From the NCBI GenBank assembly GCA_020249145.1, contig JADCGF010000017.1:124001-188000 (forward strand): a stretch of DNA of 64,000 nt, read 5' to 3'. Origin of the DNA: Roseomonas sp. GTDB taxonomy: Bacteria > Pseudomonadota > Alphaproteobacteria > Acetobacterales > Acetobacteraceae. The notes under the pieces are model-generated. The model searched no databases and was not told the origin of the DNA. It was given only the letters and a program-made list of their open reading frames with translations. The position numbers and the translations under genes were made by a program. Shown here one piece after another: positions 24,265-35,403 of the stretch (its first letter is position 1; each line of letters starts with the position of its first letter).

Positions 24265-25431
24265 ATGACACATCATGTAGTTATGGACTGGCCCGCTACC
24301 TCGATCCATGGTTGGGGGGTGTACGGATTGAACTTGGCTCTTTCTTGGGCGCCAGATCCCGGTGTTGCGCTAGCCACCACACATGAAATCAGCAGCAATT
24401 CGGTCTTCATTGATCCGCTACGGTGGCGAGCCCTGTTCCCGTTCATTATCCGCTCCAGAGATTTGCGCCAGCGCCTGCTCAAGGAAAAGCCCACGGAGAT
24501 GGTGCTCAATTCGGCGATACTTACTTCCTTGGGCAATGACTTGAAGTCCCAGCCTGGGCCGCATGGCGGCCCGCTTAGCGGCCAACCAAGCCTCGGCGTA
24601 GTGTTTTTTGAGACCGAGGATCTGGGCCGCGATGCGCGCAAAACCGTGGCACGGCATAATTGCATCATCGCGGGGTCAAGCTGGAATGCCGAAGTGCTAC
24701 GCGCGCATGGCATCCCGCGTGTTGAAACCGTGCTGCAAGGCATAGACGCCACGCAGTTTCACCCGGCACCAAAACGTGGGCTTTTCCCTGATCGTTTCCT
24801 GGTCTTCAGCGGCGGCAAGCTGGAACCGCGCAAGGGGCAGGATAATGTCATGGCTGCCTGGCGCATTTTTGCAGCACGACACCCGGACGCCATGCTGATT
24901 GCCGCCTGGGACAATCTTTGGCCGGAAATCGCGCGGGGTATCAATTCGATAGGCCGCACGGCGCCGCTTCCCTTCACCCAGGATGGCAAGCCAGACATGA
25001 ATGGCTGGGCTGCGGCCAATGGAATCAAGCCGGAGCAGTTTCTCAACCTCGGCTTGGTGCCTAATGCGTCCATGCCGACCATCTTGCGGGAAATGGATGC
25101 CGCGCTATTTCCCAATCGCTGCGAAGGCGGTACAAATCTTGTGGCGATGGAAGCCATGGCCTGCGGCGTGCCAACGATCCTCAGCGCCAATAGTGGGCAT
25201 CTTGATTTGCTGCAGGATGGTACGGCGCTGGCGCTGACAGATCAGCGCCCGATCCCAAGCGTATCCGGCTGGCGGGAGAGCAATATCGAGGAAATCCTCG
25301 CCGCGCTTGAAACCCTCTACACGGATCGCGCGAAGGCGCGGGAAATTGGCGCGGCGGGGGCGAAGCTGCTTGCGGGGCTGACCTGGGCCAAAACCGCTGC
25401 CGAGATGAAGCACATCATCAGCAAGCTGTAA
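24265..25431 (+). CDS. GT-B fold glycosyltransferase (GT4-like)
   Basis: A 388-residue cytoplasmic glycosyltransferase. The N-terminal acceptor domain begins HVVMDWPATSIHGWGVYGLNL. The donor-binding half has FLVFSGGKLEPRKGQDNVMAAWRIF (strand plus the RKG element of GT4 enzymes) and the E-x7-E motif CEGGTNLVAMEAMACGVP near residues 288-305. The donor and acceptor are not predictable. No other polysaccharide genes are adjacent, so the product may decorate a small molecule or a surface glycan encoded elsewhere. It is convergent with dgoK, with a single base between the stop codons. Confidence 0.82.
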   Translation: MTHHVVMDWPATSIHGWGVYGLNLALSWAPDPGVALATTHEISSNSVFIDPLRWRALFPFIIRSRDLRQRLLKEKPTEMVLNSAILTSLGNDLKSQPGPHGGPLSGQPSLGVVFFETEDLGRDARKTVARHNCIIAGSSWNAEVLRAHGIPRVETVLQGIDATQFHPAPKRGLFPDRFLVFSGGKLEPRKGQDNVMAAWRIFAARHPDAMLIAAWDNLWPEIARGINSIGRTAPLPFTQDGKPDMNGWAAANGIKPEQFLNLGLVPNASMPTILREMDAALFPNRCEGGTNLVAMEAMACGVPTILSANSGHLDLLQDGTALALTDQRPIPSVSGWRESNIEEILAALETLYTDRAKAREIGAAGAKLLAGLTWAKTAAEMKHIISKL

Positions 25432-25432
25432 T

Positions 25433-26323
25433 TCACGCGGCGTCGATCGCCACGCCAATCTGGAACAAGCCCCGCGCCGCCGCATCTTCTGTCTGCGTCA
25501 CGCTTGGAATGCCGAAGGCGGCAAGTGCCGCGCCATAGCGCAGCGTCAGCGCCTCGGCACCGACCAGATGCACCGGCGGCGCGACACCGGCTTCCAAAGC
25601 CGCCGCTACCTCATGCCCAATCAGCAGGCCGGAGAGATAGGAAGCCGCTTCCATCTGCGGCATGGCATCAAACAGCGAAAGGCTGCGCAGGCCGAAAAGC
25701 TGATGCAGAAGCCCACCGCCCTGCCGTGCACGATCCAACCCACGCGCAAAGGCGCCCGGATGATGCGCCGCGCTGCGATGCAGGCTGCGCGCCAAAATCG
25801 TATGGGCCGACAGCGCGGCGAAGAGCTCGCCCGTTATGTGCGTGGAAAAATCAAGGATCTGCCCGGACCGCGCGCGCACCCATTTTGAATGGCTGCCGGG
25901 CAGGCAAAGCGTTACCTCCTGTTCGGGCAGGCGGTCCAGGACGCCCAGAATTTGCGTCTCCTCACCGCGCATCACTTCCGGCACGCCATCGGCATCACGC
26001 GCCTTCAGCCCCGGCACAAGGCGCACGCGGGTGGCGGGGAAAGGCACAGGCAGGGTCGCGCGGGCGATTTCAGCGACGCTGACAGGACAGGGCAGATAGG
26101 GCGCTTCCGCCCAGCCTTGCTTGCTGCCGGCCATGCCGGCAATTACCACCAGCTTTTCGCCGGCATCCAGCCAATCCTTGGCGATGTTGCGCAGTTCATC
26201 TGGAAAGGCGCCGGGCTTCACGGAAAGAATGCCCGATTTGCTTTCGCGCTTTTCCAGCACGGCCCCGGCCTGATCCAGCCGATAGGCGCGCAAGGATGTG
26301 GTGCCCCAATCCAGCCCGATCAT
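25433..26323 (-). CDS. dgoK: 2-dehydro-3-deoxygalactonokinase
   Basis: Phosphorylates 2-keto-3-deoxy-galactonate in the De Ley-Doudoroff galactose pathway. The 296-residue protein shows the family start IGLDWGTTSLRAYRLD, AGMAGSKQGWAEAPYLPCP, MRGEETQILG and the ATP-site LCLPGSHSKWVRA, then THITGELFAAL. The aldolase partner (dgoA) is not in the window, so the kinase is isolated here. Next upstream on the same strand is trpS (86-base gap), with no evidence of co-regulation. Confidence 0.9.
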   Translation of the reverse strand: MIGLDWGTTSLRAYRLDQAGAVLEKRESKSGILSVKPGAFPDELRNIAKDWLDAGEKLVVIAGMAGSKQGWAEAPYLPCPVSVAEIARATLPVPFPATRVRLVPGLKARDADGVPEVMRGEETQILGVLDRLPEQEVTLCLPGSHSKWVRARSGQILDFSTHITGELFAALSAHTILARSLHRSAAHHPGAFARGLDRARQGGGLLHQLFGLRSLSLFDAMPQMEAASYLSGLLIGHEVAAALEAGVAPPVHLVGAEALTLRYGAALAAFGIPSVTQTEDAAARGLFQIGVAIDAA

Positions 26324-26409
26324 GCCGGCTGCCCCCTTTCTGCGCCGCTTCCATGACGCGAAAAGCTTAAAGGCCCGATAACCGCACGCTGTAAGCGAAA
26401 ACGATCACT

Positions 26410-27420
26410 TCACCGCGCGGGCAACAGCCCGATAATCTCCCGCGCCTGCTTCATGATGGGTTCAGAAATGGCGTGTGCGCGCGCTGCCCCAAGATGTAGC
26501 GCGGCATCAAGCGCGCCAGGGTCGGTCAGCAGGCGGCGCATCTCAGTGGCGATGGGGGAAAGATGCGCAACCAGCGCTTCCGTCAGCGTGCCCTTGAAGG
26601 CGCCGAAGCCTTGGCCCGCATGCTCCCGTAGTACGTTTTCCGGCAGCGTGCCGGTAATCGCCGCCATGATGCCAACCAGGTTGCGCGCTTCCGGCCTGCC
26701 CTCAAGCCCGGCCATGTGCTCGGGGATCGGTTCCGCATCGGTTTTGGCGCGGCGTATTTTCAGCGCAATGCCATCCGCATCATCGGTCAGGTTGATGCGC
26801 GATTGATCGGAAGGGTCCGACTTCGACATTTTCTTGGTGCCATCGCGCAGCGACATCACGCGCGCGGCAACGCCCTGGATCAGCGGTTCGATATTAGGGA
26901 AGAAATCCACCCCGTAATCATGGTTGAATTTCTGCGCGATATCATTGGCCAATTCCAGATGCTGCTTCTGGTCATCACCCACCGGCACCTTGGTTGCATG
27001 ATAGGCCAGAATATCGGCGGCCATCAGGTTCGGGTAAACATACAGCCCGGCGGATGCCGCTTCCCGATCCCCCCCCGCCTTGTCCTTGAATTGCGTCATG
27101 CGATTGAGCCAGCCGATGCGCGCAACGCAATTGAAGATCCACCCTAATTCGGCATGCGCGGGCACATGGGATTGCACGAATAGCGTACACCGCTTCGGAT
27201 CAAGCCCGCAGGCAATCAGCGCCGCAGCCATTTCGCGGGTTTGGCGCGAAAGCTCCTTCGGGTCCTGCCAGACGGTGATGGCGTGCAAATCCACAATGCA
27301 GAAAATGCTTTCATGCGCATCCTGCATCGGCACCCAATTGCGGATGGCGCCAAGGTAATTGCCAAGGGTTGGAACACCGGAAGGCTGAATGCCGGAAAAG
27401 ACGCGCGTCATGGGCTTCAT
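26410..27420 (-). CDS. trpS: tryptophanyl-tRNA synthetase
   Basis: A class I aminoacyl-tRNA synthetase that charges tRNA-Trp. The 336-residue protein has the TrpRS-specific start [21 protein letters not shown] (with the HIGH-like GNYLG), the [14 protein letters not shown] segment, the dimer region [22 protein letters not shown] and the KKMSKS loop. Start choice is uncertain: GTG at 27423, ATG at 27420 (MKPMTRV) or ATG at 27411 (MTRVFSG); none has a strong ribosome-binding site. It lies 67 bases downstream of the yggS stop on the same strand. Confidence 0.96.
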   Translation of the reverse strand: MKPMTRVFSGIQPSGVPTLGNYLGAIRNWVPMQDAHESIFCIVDLHAITVWQDPKELSRQTREMAAALIACGLDPKRCTLFVQSHVPAHAELGWIFNCVARIGWLNRMTQFKDKAGGDREAASAGLYVYPNLMAADILAYHATKVPVGDDQKQHLELANDIAQKFNHDYGVDFFPNIEPLIQGVAARVMSLRDGTKKMSKSDPSDQSRINLTDDADGIALKIRRAKTDAEPIPEHMAGLEGRPEARNLVGIMAAITGTLPENVLREHAGQGFGAFKGTLTEALVAHLSPIATEMRRLLTDPGALDAALHLGAARAHAISEPIMKQAREIIGLLPAR

Positions 27421-27487
27421 CACCGTTAAGAAAACACCGCCGCGTGATCCCGCGCCATGCCCGGCGCGTCAAGCCGCGAATGCGTGA

Positions 27488-28162
27488 TCAGCCGCGCGCC
27501 CCGAAAATGGCGCTGCCCACGCGCACATGGGTCGCGCCTTCGGCAATCGCGGCTTCAAAATCGCCGCTCATGCCCATGGAAAGGATGGGCAGGCCATGCT
27601 TCGCCGCCAGATTGGCAAGGTAGGCGAAATGCGGGCGCGGGTCGCCTTCCACGGGCGGGATGCACATCAAGCCCTTCACTGGCAGGCCGAAATCATCCCG
27701 CGCGGCGCGAATGAAGGCATCGGCTTCCGCCCGCGGGCAGCCGGCCTTCTGCGCCTCATCCCCCGTATTCACCTGCACCAGCAGATCGGGTCGGCGGCCT
27801 TCCTTGGCCATGGCTTCCGCAATGGCCTGGGCCAGCTTGGGCCGGTCCAACGTTTCAATCACATCCGCGATCCTGACGGCATCCCGCGCCTTATTGGACT
27901 GCAAGCCGCCGATGATATGCAACTTAAGCCCCGGATGGGACGGGCGCAGCCCCGGAAATTTCTGCGCCGCTTCCTGGACCCGGTTTTCGCCAAACACCAT
28001 TTGCCCGGCACCGAGGGCGGCTTCCACAGCCTCCACCGGATTGGTCTTGGAAACCGCCACCAGTGTCACGGCATTTGCCGGGCGGCTGGCGCGGGCGCAG
28101 GCTTCCGCGATTCGGGCCCGAATGCGGGAGAGGTTTTCGGCAATGGCAAGGGCATCGGTCAT
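27488..28162 (-). CDS. yggS: YggS/PLPBP family pyridoxal-phosphate-binding protein
   Basis: A PLP homeostasis protein with an alanine-racemase-like TIM barrel and no known catalysis. The 224-residue chain has TLVAVSKTNPVEAVEAAL with the PLP lysine, FGENRVQEA, HIIGGLQSNKARD (usually HFIGxLQSNK), LLVQVNTGDEAQKAG, GLMCIPP and SMGMSGDFEAAIAEGATHVRVGSAIFG. The frame runs on to 28771, but similarity starts at the ATG at 28162 (MTDALAIAENLSRI). That start codon overlaps the ATG of the divergent thiE-like gene within the four bases CATG. Confidence 0.93.
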   Translation of the reverse strand: MTDALAIAENLSRIRARIAEACARASRPANAVTLVAVSKTNPVEAVEAALGAGQMVFGENRVQEAAQKFPGLRPSHPGLKLHIIGGLQSNKARDAVRIADVIETLDRPKLAQAIAEAMAKEGRRPDLLVQVNTGDEAQKAGCPRAEADAFIRAARDDFGLPVKGLMCIPPVEGDPRPHFAYLANLAAKHGLPILSMGMSGDFEAAIAEGATHVRVGSAIFGARG

Positions 28163-28811
28163 GGCAGGCTCACATGGCAGGGAATCGGCCCCGGTTCCAG
28201 GGGCGCGCAAGGCGTGGGGAAGATTCGCGCGCCCAGGCCCAGGCGGCCTGCCCCGGCTTTGGCTATTCAGCGACCCGGTGCGGCTGCCGGACCCGCGCGC
28301 AGCCATGGAGCACCTGCCACGCGGCGCCGGGGTGGTAGCGCGCGGGCTGGCGCCAGGGCTGCTTCGGCCCGTCGCGCGGCTGGCCCGGCAGCGAGGGCTG
28401 AAATTGCTGGTGGCGGGCGACGGACAGGCGGCGCTGGCGCTACGGGCGGGGCTGCATCTGCCGGATAGGCGGGAAAGCCAGGGCGTGCTGCCCTTTTTGA
28501 TTGCGCGCCGGGTGGCGCCTGGCCGCATCATATTGACTATGGCCACCCACGGCGGGCAGCGCAGCGCAGCGCGGGCACGGCGGTTAAGGCCCGATGGTAT
28601 TTTCCTGTCGCCGCTATTCCCGACCCAGAGCCACCCCGGGGCGCCGGCCTTGGGCGCCTTTCGCTGGGCTGCCCTGGCGCGTAGGCTGCCCGCGCCCTGC
28701 ATGGCTTTGGGGGGCATTACCGCTGCCCGGCTTGGCGCAGTTCCTCGGCGCGCGGCAGGGGTCGCGGCCATTGGCGGGCTGGCGCCCCCTGTTGCACGCT
28801 TGCCACAGTGA
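28161..28811 (+). CDS. thiamine phosphate synthase-like (ThiE/TenI fold) protein
   Basis: A degenerate ThiE-family TIM barrel of about 216 residues. Recognisable pieces are PRLWLFSDPVRLPDP at the first strand, PDGIFLSPLFPTQSHPGAPALG (the pyrophosphate-site region) and PCMALGGITAARL (the phosphate-binding loop). Many expected ThiE residues are missing, including the usual KxRD/QLREK motif, so it is unlikely to be the main thiamine phosphate synthase. The frame opens at 27660, but everything before 28161 is antisense to yggS. The ATG at 28161 shares bases with the yggS start codon. The gene is GC-rich and ends 177 bases before the porin. Confidence 0.65.
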   Translation: MAGSHGRESAPVPGARKAWGRFARPGPGGLPRLWLFSDPVRLPDPRAAMEHLPRGAGVVARGLAPGLLRPVARLARQRGLKLLVAGDGQAALALRAGLHLPDRRESQGVLPFLIARRVAPGRIILTMATHGGQRSAARARRLRPDGIFLSPLFPTQSHPGAPALGAFRWAALARRLPAPCMALGGITAARLGAVPRRAAGVAAIGGLAPPVARLPQ

Positions 28812-28987
28812 TGTGGCCAAGTCGCGTCAACCCTTTCTGAGAGGTTGCGACAGCCGCTTTAAAATGATCATAGTCGCTGCAGGCCCGGAAGCCATGAGCA
28901 CCCGTATTGGGTGTTTCGGGGTTCCTTCCTGCCGGGGGCAGGGGCCGAGGATCAACGCCGGATGTTCCGGTAATGAGGAGGACTTGA

Positions 28988-30496
28988 ATGCGTAAAATTC
29001 TTCTGGGGACAACGGCTGTTGTCGGCTTGGCGCTTCTTGCGCCGGTTGCCAATGCCCAACAGGCCCGCCCGGCCGCCCGCCCGGCTGCTGCGCCAGCCGC
29101 GCCGCCGCCGCTGCCCGCCACTTCCGTGGCGCCCACCGGCACCGCCGCCTCCATGTTCCAAACACCGGTCGGCATCACCGGCGCGGGTCCGCATGGCTCA
29201 GATGGTGTCCCGAACCGCCCGACGACGCCGACCACCAGCGGCATGATCGTTCGGCTGGGTGGCTTCTTCGATTTCTCCATGGCCAATATTTCTGACAGTG
29301 CTGACTCGGCGGCTGCGCCCGGCCGCCAAGGTGCGGTGAATAATCGCCTCGGTCGTCAGCGCAATGACTTCCGCACGGAAGCCGAACTGAACGTGTATGT
29401 TGACGGTCTCGCCGCCAACGGCATGCGTTACGGCGCCGTGATGGAATTCCAGATGGACAATATGGGTGGCCGGAATGACACCGCTGCCACTGGCACCGGT
29501 TCCAATGGCTCCGGCACCGGTGTTGACCTTGATGAGCTCTATGGCTTCGTGAAGGGTTCCTGGGGTGAGTTGCGCTTCGGTCAGGAAGACAACGTCCAGG
29601 GTCTGATGCGCGTCGCCCCGCCCGGCACGCTGTGGCTCGGCACCAGCTCCGGCTGGGATGAATTTGTGGCTCAGCCGCAATCTGGCCTTGGTGGCAATGC
29701 GCCCTACCTGATGACTGAGTTCCAGGATGGTGGTGACGCGACCAAGATCATCTACCTGTCCCCGCAATTCTTCGGCTTCGACGTCGGCTTTTCCTACGCG
29801 CCACAGAATAATGAAGGTGAGCGTGCTGACGTGCCGACCAGCAATGCAGTCTTCCAGCGTGACCGCACCGGCGTGATGAACGCCATGGCGGGTGCCATCC
29901 GCTATCGTGGCACCTTTGGTGACTTCGGTGTGCGCGCCAGCTTCGCTGGGTTGAAAGCTGATTCCCCTCAGGCTGGGGGTGCGAACATTGAGCGGGTGAA
30001 TCCCCGCACCCAGAACCTGACCATGTATAGCGCTGGCTTGCTGGTGGCTGCTTATGGCTTCCAGCTTGGTGGCGAATATGCTTGGGGTAACTACAGCGGC
30101 CAGATGGCCGGTACCCTCAACCCCAAGCTGGACAGCAGTGACCACTGGATCCTGGGCTTGACCTATACGCTTGGTGCTTGGCAGTTCGGCGGTCAGTACG
30201 GCGTCGCCAATCAGGATAACGGCACCAATGCTGCTGGCGTGAACTTCAAGGATCGTGAACAGACCTATTGGGGCATTGGCCTGCAATACACCTTGGCCCC
30301 TGGCATGGTCCTGTTTGCCAACTACAACCAGGTCAAGGATGACAATATCCTGAATGGTGCGGCTGGCGTGCAGGGGACTGGTGTGAACTTGGGTGCTACT
30401 GCAACCGCCCCAGCCCGGGATGTGAATAGATTCAAGGGCAACGGCACCGAGCGTGAAATTGACGTGCTGATGGCCGGTGTGCGCATCGCCTTCTGA
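28988..30496 (+). CDS. outer-membrane porin
   Basis: A 502-residue porin. The signal peptide MRKILLGTTAVVGLALLAPVANA is followed by an unusual Ala/Pro-rich linker (about residues 24-50), then a beta-barrel rich in alternating aromatic strands (GGFFDFSMANIS, YGFVKGSWGELRFGQEDN, WQFGGQYGVAN) and ending in the outer-membrane C-terminal phenylalanine (GVRIAF). The segment GELRFGQEDN is typical of alphaproteobacterial general porins. Translation has a strong GAGGAGG site at 28974-28980. Codon usage and T-ended codons look like those of a highly expressed gene. An excellent intrinsic terminator follows. A 177-base leader separates it from the thiE-like gene. Confidence 0.9.
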   Translation: MRKILLGTTAVVGLALLAPVANAQQARPAARPAAAPAAPPPLPATSVAPTGTAASMFQTPVGITGAGPHGSDGVPNRPTTPTTSGMIVRLGGFFDFSMANISDSADSAAAPGRQGAVNNRLGRQRNDFRTEAELNVYVDGLAANGMRYGAVMEFQMDNMGGRNDTAATGTGSNGSGTGVDLDELYGFVKGSWGELRFGQEDNVQGLMRVAPPGTLWLGTSSGWDEFVAQPQSGLGGNAPYLMTEFQDGGDATKIIYLSPQFFGFDVGFSYAPQNNEGERADVPTSNAVFQRDRTGVMNAMAGAIRYRGTFGDFGVRASFAGLKADSPQAGGANIERVNPRTQNLTMYSAGLLVAAYGFQLGGEYAWGNYSGQMAGTLNPKLDSSDHWILGLTYTLGAWQFGGQYGVANQDNGTNAAGVNFKDREQTYWGIGLQYTLAPGMVLFANYNQVKDDNILNGAAGVQGTGVNLGATATAPARDVNRFKGNGTEREIDVLMAGVRIAF

Positions 30497-30519
30497 TCTT
30501 CGGATCAATCGGCAAAATG

Positions 30520-30548
30520 GCGGCAGGGGAAACCCTGCCGCTTTTTTT
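30520..30548 (+). terminator. intrinsic terminator after the porin
   Basis: A perfect 9-base stem, GCGGCAGGG (30520-30528) with CCCTGCCGC (30533-30541), carries a GAAA tetraloop and is followed by seven Ts (30542-30548). It lies 24 bases after the porin stop. Confidence 0.95.
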
Positions 30549-30600
30549 GTGCCTGACGCATGGCCGTGGCTATGATGCGTCAAATCACGGAGGATTCCCC

Positions 30601-31707
30601 ATGCTGCAAAACCCACCCGCCGAACCCGGCATGCGTGAGGAGGATATTGATACCCCCGCGCTGGTGATTGACCTGGATGCGTTTGAACATAACCTGGACA
30701 CCATGGCGGCGTTGCTGGCGCCCACGGGCGCCAAGCTGCGCGCCCATGCGAAAACCCATAAATCCAGCGTCATCGCCAAGCTGCAAATGGCGCGCGGCGC
30801 GGTTGGCCAATGCGTGCAAAAAGTGGCCGAGGCAGAAGCGCTCGCCTGGGGCGGCATTCCGGATATTCTGGTGACCAACCAAGTGGTCAGCCCGCGCAAA
30901 TTGGCACGCCTTGCGGCCCTTGCACGGATCGCCGAAGTGGGCGTTTGTGTGGATGACGCGGCGCAGATCGCGCTGATTGAAGCCGCCGCCGAAGCCGCTG
31001 GCGTGCGCCTGCCGGTGCTGGTCGAAATTGATGTCGGCATGGCGCGCGGCGGGGTGGAACATGGGCCGCCGGCCGTTGCACTCGCGCAACGCATCGCTGC
31101 CAGCCGGCATCTGCGTTTTGGTGGCTTGCAGGCCTATCACGGTTCAGCACAGCACAAGCGCGGACCAGAAGAACGGGCAGTGGCAATTAGGGAAGCCGTG
31201 GCGCGTTCCAGGCGCACCGTGGAGCAACTTCGCCAGCGCGGGCTGGAATGCCCGATTGTGGGCGGTGCCGGCACCGGCACCTTCCGGCATGAAGCGGCGA
31301 GTGGCGTCTATACCGAAATCCAGGCGGGGTCTTATTGCTTCATGGATGCGGATTACGCAGCGAATGAGGATGCGCCGCCCTTTCGGCAATCGCTTTTCGT
31401 GCTCTCCCAAATCATGAGCACCGCAGGGCCAGGCATTGCCGTGCTTGATTGCGGGCATAAAGGCGTTTCGGTGGATTCCGGTATGCCGCAGGTCTGGCAG
31501 CGCCCTGGGCTGCGCTATGCTGGCGCTTCGGATGAACACGGCAAGATCGTGATCGAAGATGGCAGCGCGCCGGTGCTTGGCGAAAAACTGCGCCTGGTGC
31601 CGGGCCACTGCGACCCGACGGTTGATCGCTATGATTGGTATGTCGGCGTGCGCAAGGGGCGCGTGGAATGCCTTTGGCCGGTGTCTGCGCGCGGAGGGAT
31701 GGCGTAA
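30601..31707 (+). CDS. D-threonine aldolase-like (DSD1 family, fold-type III PLP enzyme)
   Basis: A 368-residue PLP enzyme of the D-threonine aldolase / D-serine dehydratase group, with an alanine-racemase-type barrel. The PLP lysine is probably in LRAHAKTHKS. The metal site near the C-terminus reads PGHCDPTV: a His followed two residues later by Asp, the arrangement of D-threonine aldolase, whereas eukaryotic D-serine dehydratase has His and Cys (family knowledge). This favours retro-aldol cleavage of D-beta-hydroxy amino acids to glycine. The ATG at 30601 has GGAGG seven bases upstream; the frame opens earlier, in the porin terminator. It is convergent with gyrB, 18 bases away. Confidence 0.82.
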   Translation: MLQNPPAEPGMREEDIDTPALVIDLDAFEHNLDTMAALLAPTGAKLRAHAKTHKSSVIAKLQMARGAVGQCVQKVAEAEALAWGGIPDILVTNQVVSPRKLARLAALARIAEVGVCVDDAAQIALIEAAAEAAGVRLPVLVEIDVGMARGGVEHGPPAVALAQRIAASRHLRFGGLQAYHGSAQHKRGPEERAVAIREAVARSRRTVEQLRQRGLECPIVGGAGTGTFRHEAASGVYTEIQAGSYCFMDADYAANEDAPPFRQSLFVLSQIMSTAGPGIAVLDCGHKGVSVDSGMPQVWQRPGLRYAGASDEHGKIVIEDGSAPVLGEKLRLVPGHCDPTVDRYDWYVGVRKGRVECLWPVSARGGMA

Positions 31708-31725
31708 CCCCATCCCACGCGTTCC

Positions 31726-34222
<2,497 letters not shown>

Positions 34223-34260
34223 CCCCGGCGCGGGGAGATTCGGGGCTTTTCCGAAGGTGA

Positions 34261-35403
34261 TCAGCCCATCGCGAAAAGCCTGCCATTAGCCACGCCAAAG
34301 CGCTGCCCAATACCAGCCAGCGGGGCGAAAACCTCGGCATCCGTGCCAGTCATGAAAACCTGCGCAGGCAGGGCGGCCAGCGCGGCGAACAGCGCTTCCC
34401 GCCGGACAGGATCAAGATGCGCGGCAACCTCATCCAACAGCAAAAGCGGCGCGAAGCCGCGCGCTTCGGCGATAAGCGCGGCATGGGCCAGCACCACGGA
34501 AACCAGCAACGCCTTTTGCTCTCCGGTTGAACAAAACTCCGCACTGATGACTTTCGGCATATGGATCAGGCTCAAATCCGCCTTATGCGCACCACGCGCC
34601 GCGCCACCCGCCGCGGCATCACGCCGCCGATCCTGGGCCAGGCCCTGGCGCAAAGCATCTTCCACCGCCAGCGCCGGGGTATCAGCCAGCGCGGCCAGGA
34701 TAGGGCAGGCAATCTCCAGCCGCGCCACCGGAAAGGCGCCCGTGGCGCGGCCGGCGGCGAGCTCCGCATTCAGACGCAGCATCAGCGCGCGCCTGGCCGC
34801 CGCCACGGCCACCGCATGCCGCGCCATGGCATCTTCAAGCCCAGCCAGCCAGGCAGGGTCCGCGCGGCCTTCCGCCAGCAGCCGATTACGCTCGGCCATC
34901 GCATTGTCATGCGCCGCCACTTCCCGCGCATGGCCGGGCTCCAATGCCCAGACAAGCCGATCCAGAAAGCGCCGCCGCCCACTTGCCCCTTCCTGAAATA
35001 GCCGGTCCATTTGCGGCGTGATCCAAACGGCGGCCATGCGTTCAGCCAGCATCGCCTGGCTGCGCAACGCCTGCCCATCCAGGCGATAGATGCGCCGTTC
35101 TGTCGCGCCTTCCGGGTCTGTGCCGGTGCCGATATCCATGGGGCCACTGCGCGTTTCAAACCGCCCCGCCGCCGCCCAGGGCAGGCCCGCGCCATCTTCC
35201 TGCCGGCCAAGTTCACCCATGCGCGCGCCGCGCAAGCCTCGACCGGGGGCGAGCAGCGATATCGCCTCCAACAGGTTGGTTTTGCCCGCGCCGTTTTCGC
35301 CCGCGATGCAAATCAAGGATGCGTCAAACCGCGCATCCAAGCCCAGCCAGGACCGGAAATCCGTCAGCCGAAGGCGCGCAAGGAAAAGCCCCGGCGCCGT
35401 CAC
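34261..35403 (-). CDS. recF: DNA replication and repair protein RecF
   Basis: An SMC-like ATPase that loads RecA on gapped DNA with RecO and RecR. 380 residues. The start LARLRLTDFRSWLGLDARFDASLICIAGENGAGKTNLLEAIS holds Walker A GENGAGKT. LMLRLNAELAAGR lies in the middle, the signature motif is in EFCSTGEQKALLVSVVLAHA, and Walker B is LLLLDEVAAHLD. Translation begins at a GTG that overlaps the dnaN stop (GTGA), so it is coupled to dnaN. Standard position in the replication cluster. Confidence 0.95.
   Translation of the reverse strand: MTAPGLFLARLRLTDFRSWLGLDARFDASLICIAGENGAGKTNLLEAISLLAPGRGLRGARMGELGRQEDGAGLPWAAAGRFETRSGPMDIGTGTDPEGATERRIYRLDGQALRSQAMLAERMAAVWITPQMDRLFQEGASGRRRFLDRLVWALEPGHAREVAAHDNAMAERNRLLAEGRADPAWLAGLEDAMARHAVAVAAARRALMLRLNAELAAGRATGAFPVARLEIACPILAALADTPALAVEDALRQGLAQDRRRDAAAGGAARGAHKADLSLIHMPKVISAEFCSTGEQKALLVSVVLAHAALIAEARGFAPLLLLDEVAAHLDPVRREALFAALAALPAQVFMTGTDAEVFAPLAGIGQRFGVANGRLFAMG

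Noticed and set aside
28844..28872. Porin promoter with TTGCGA and TCATAG
   Set aside because: Spacing is 17, but the -10 has almost no match to consensus.
29198..30616. 472-codon open frame on the minus strand across the porin
   Set aside because: It mirrors the codon periodicity of the porin, has no family-like segments and starts inside another gene; the porin has a signal peptide, strong ribosome-binding site and terminator.
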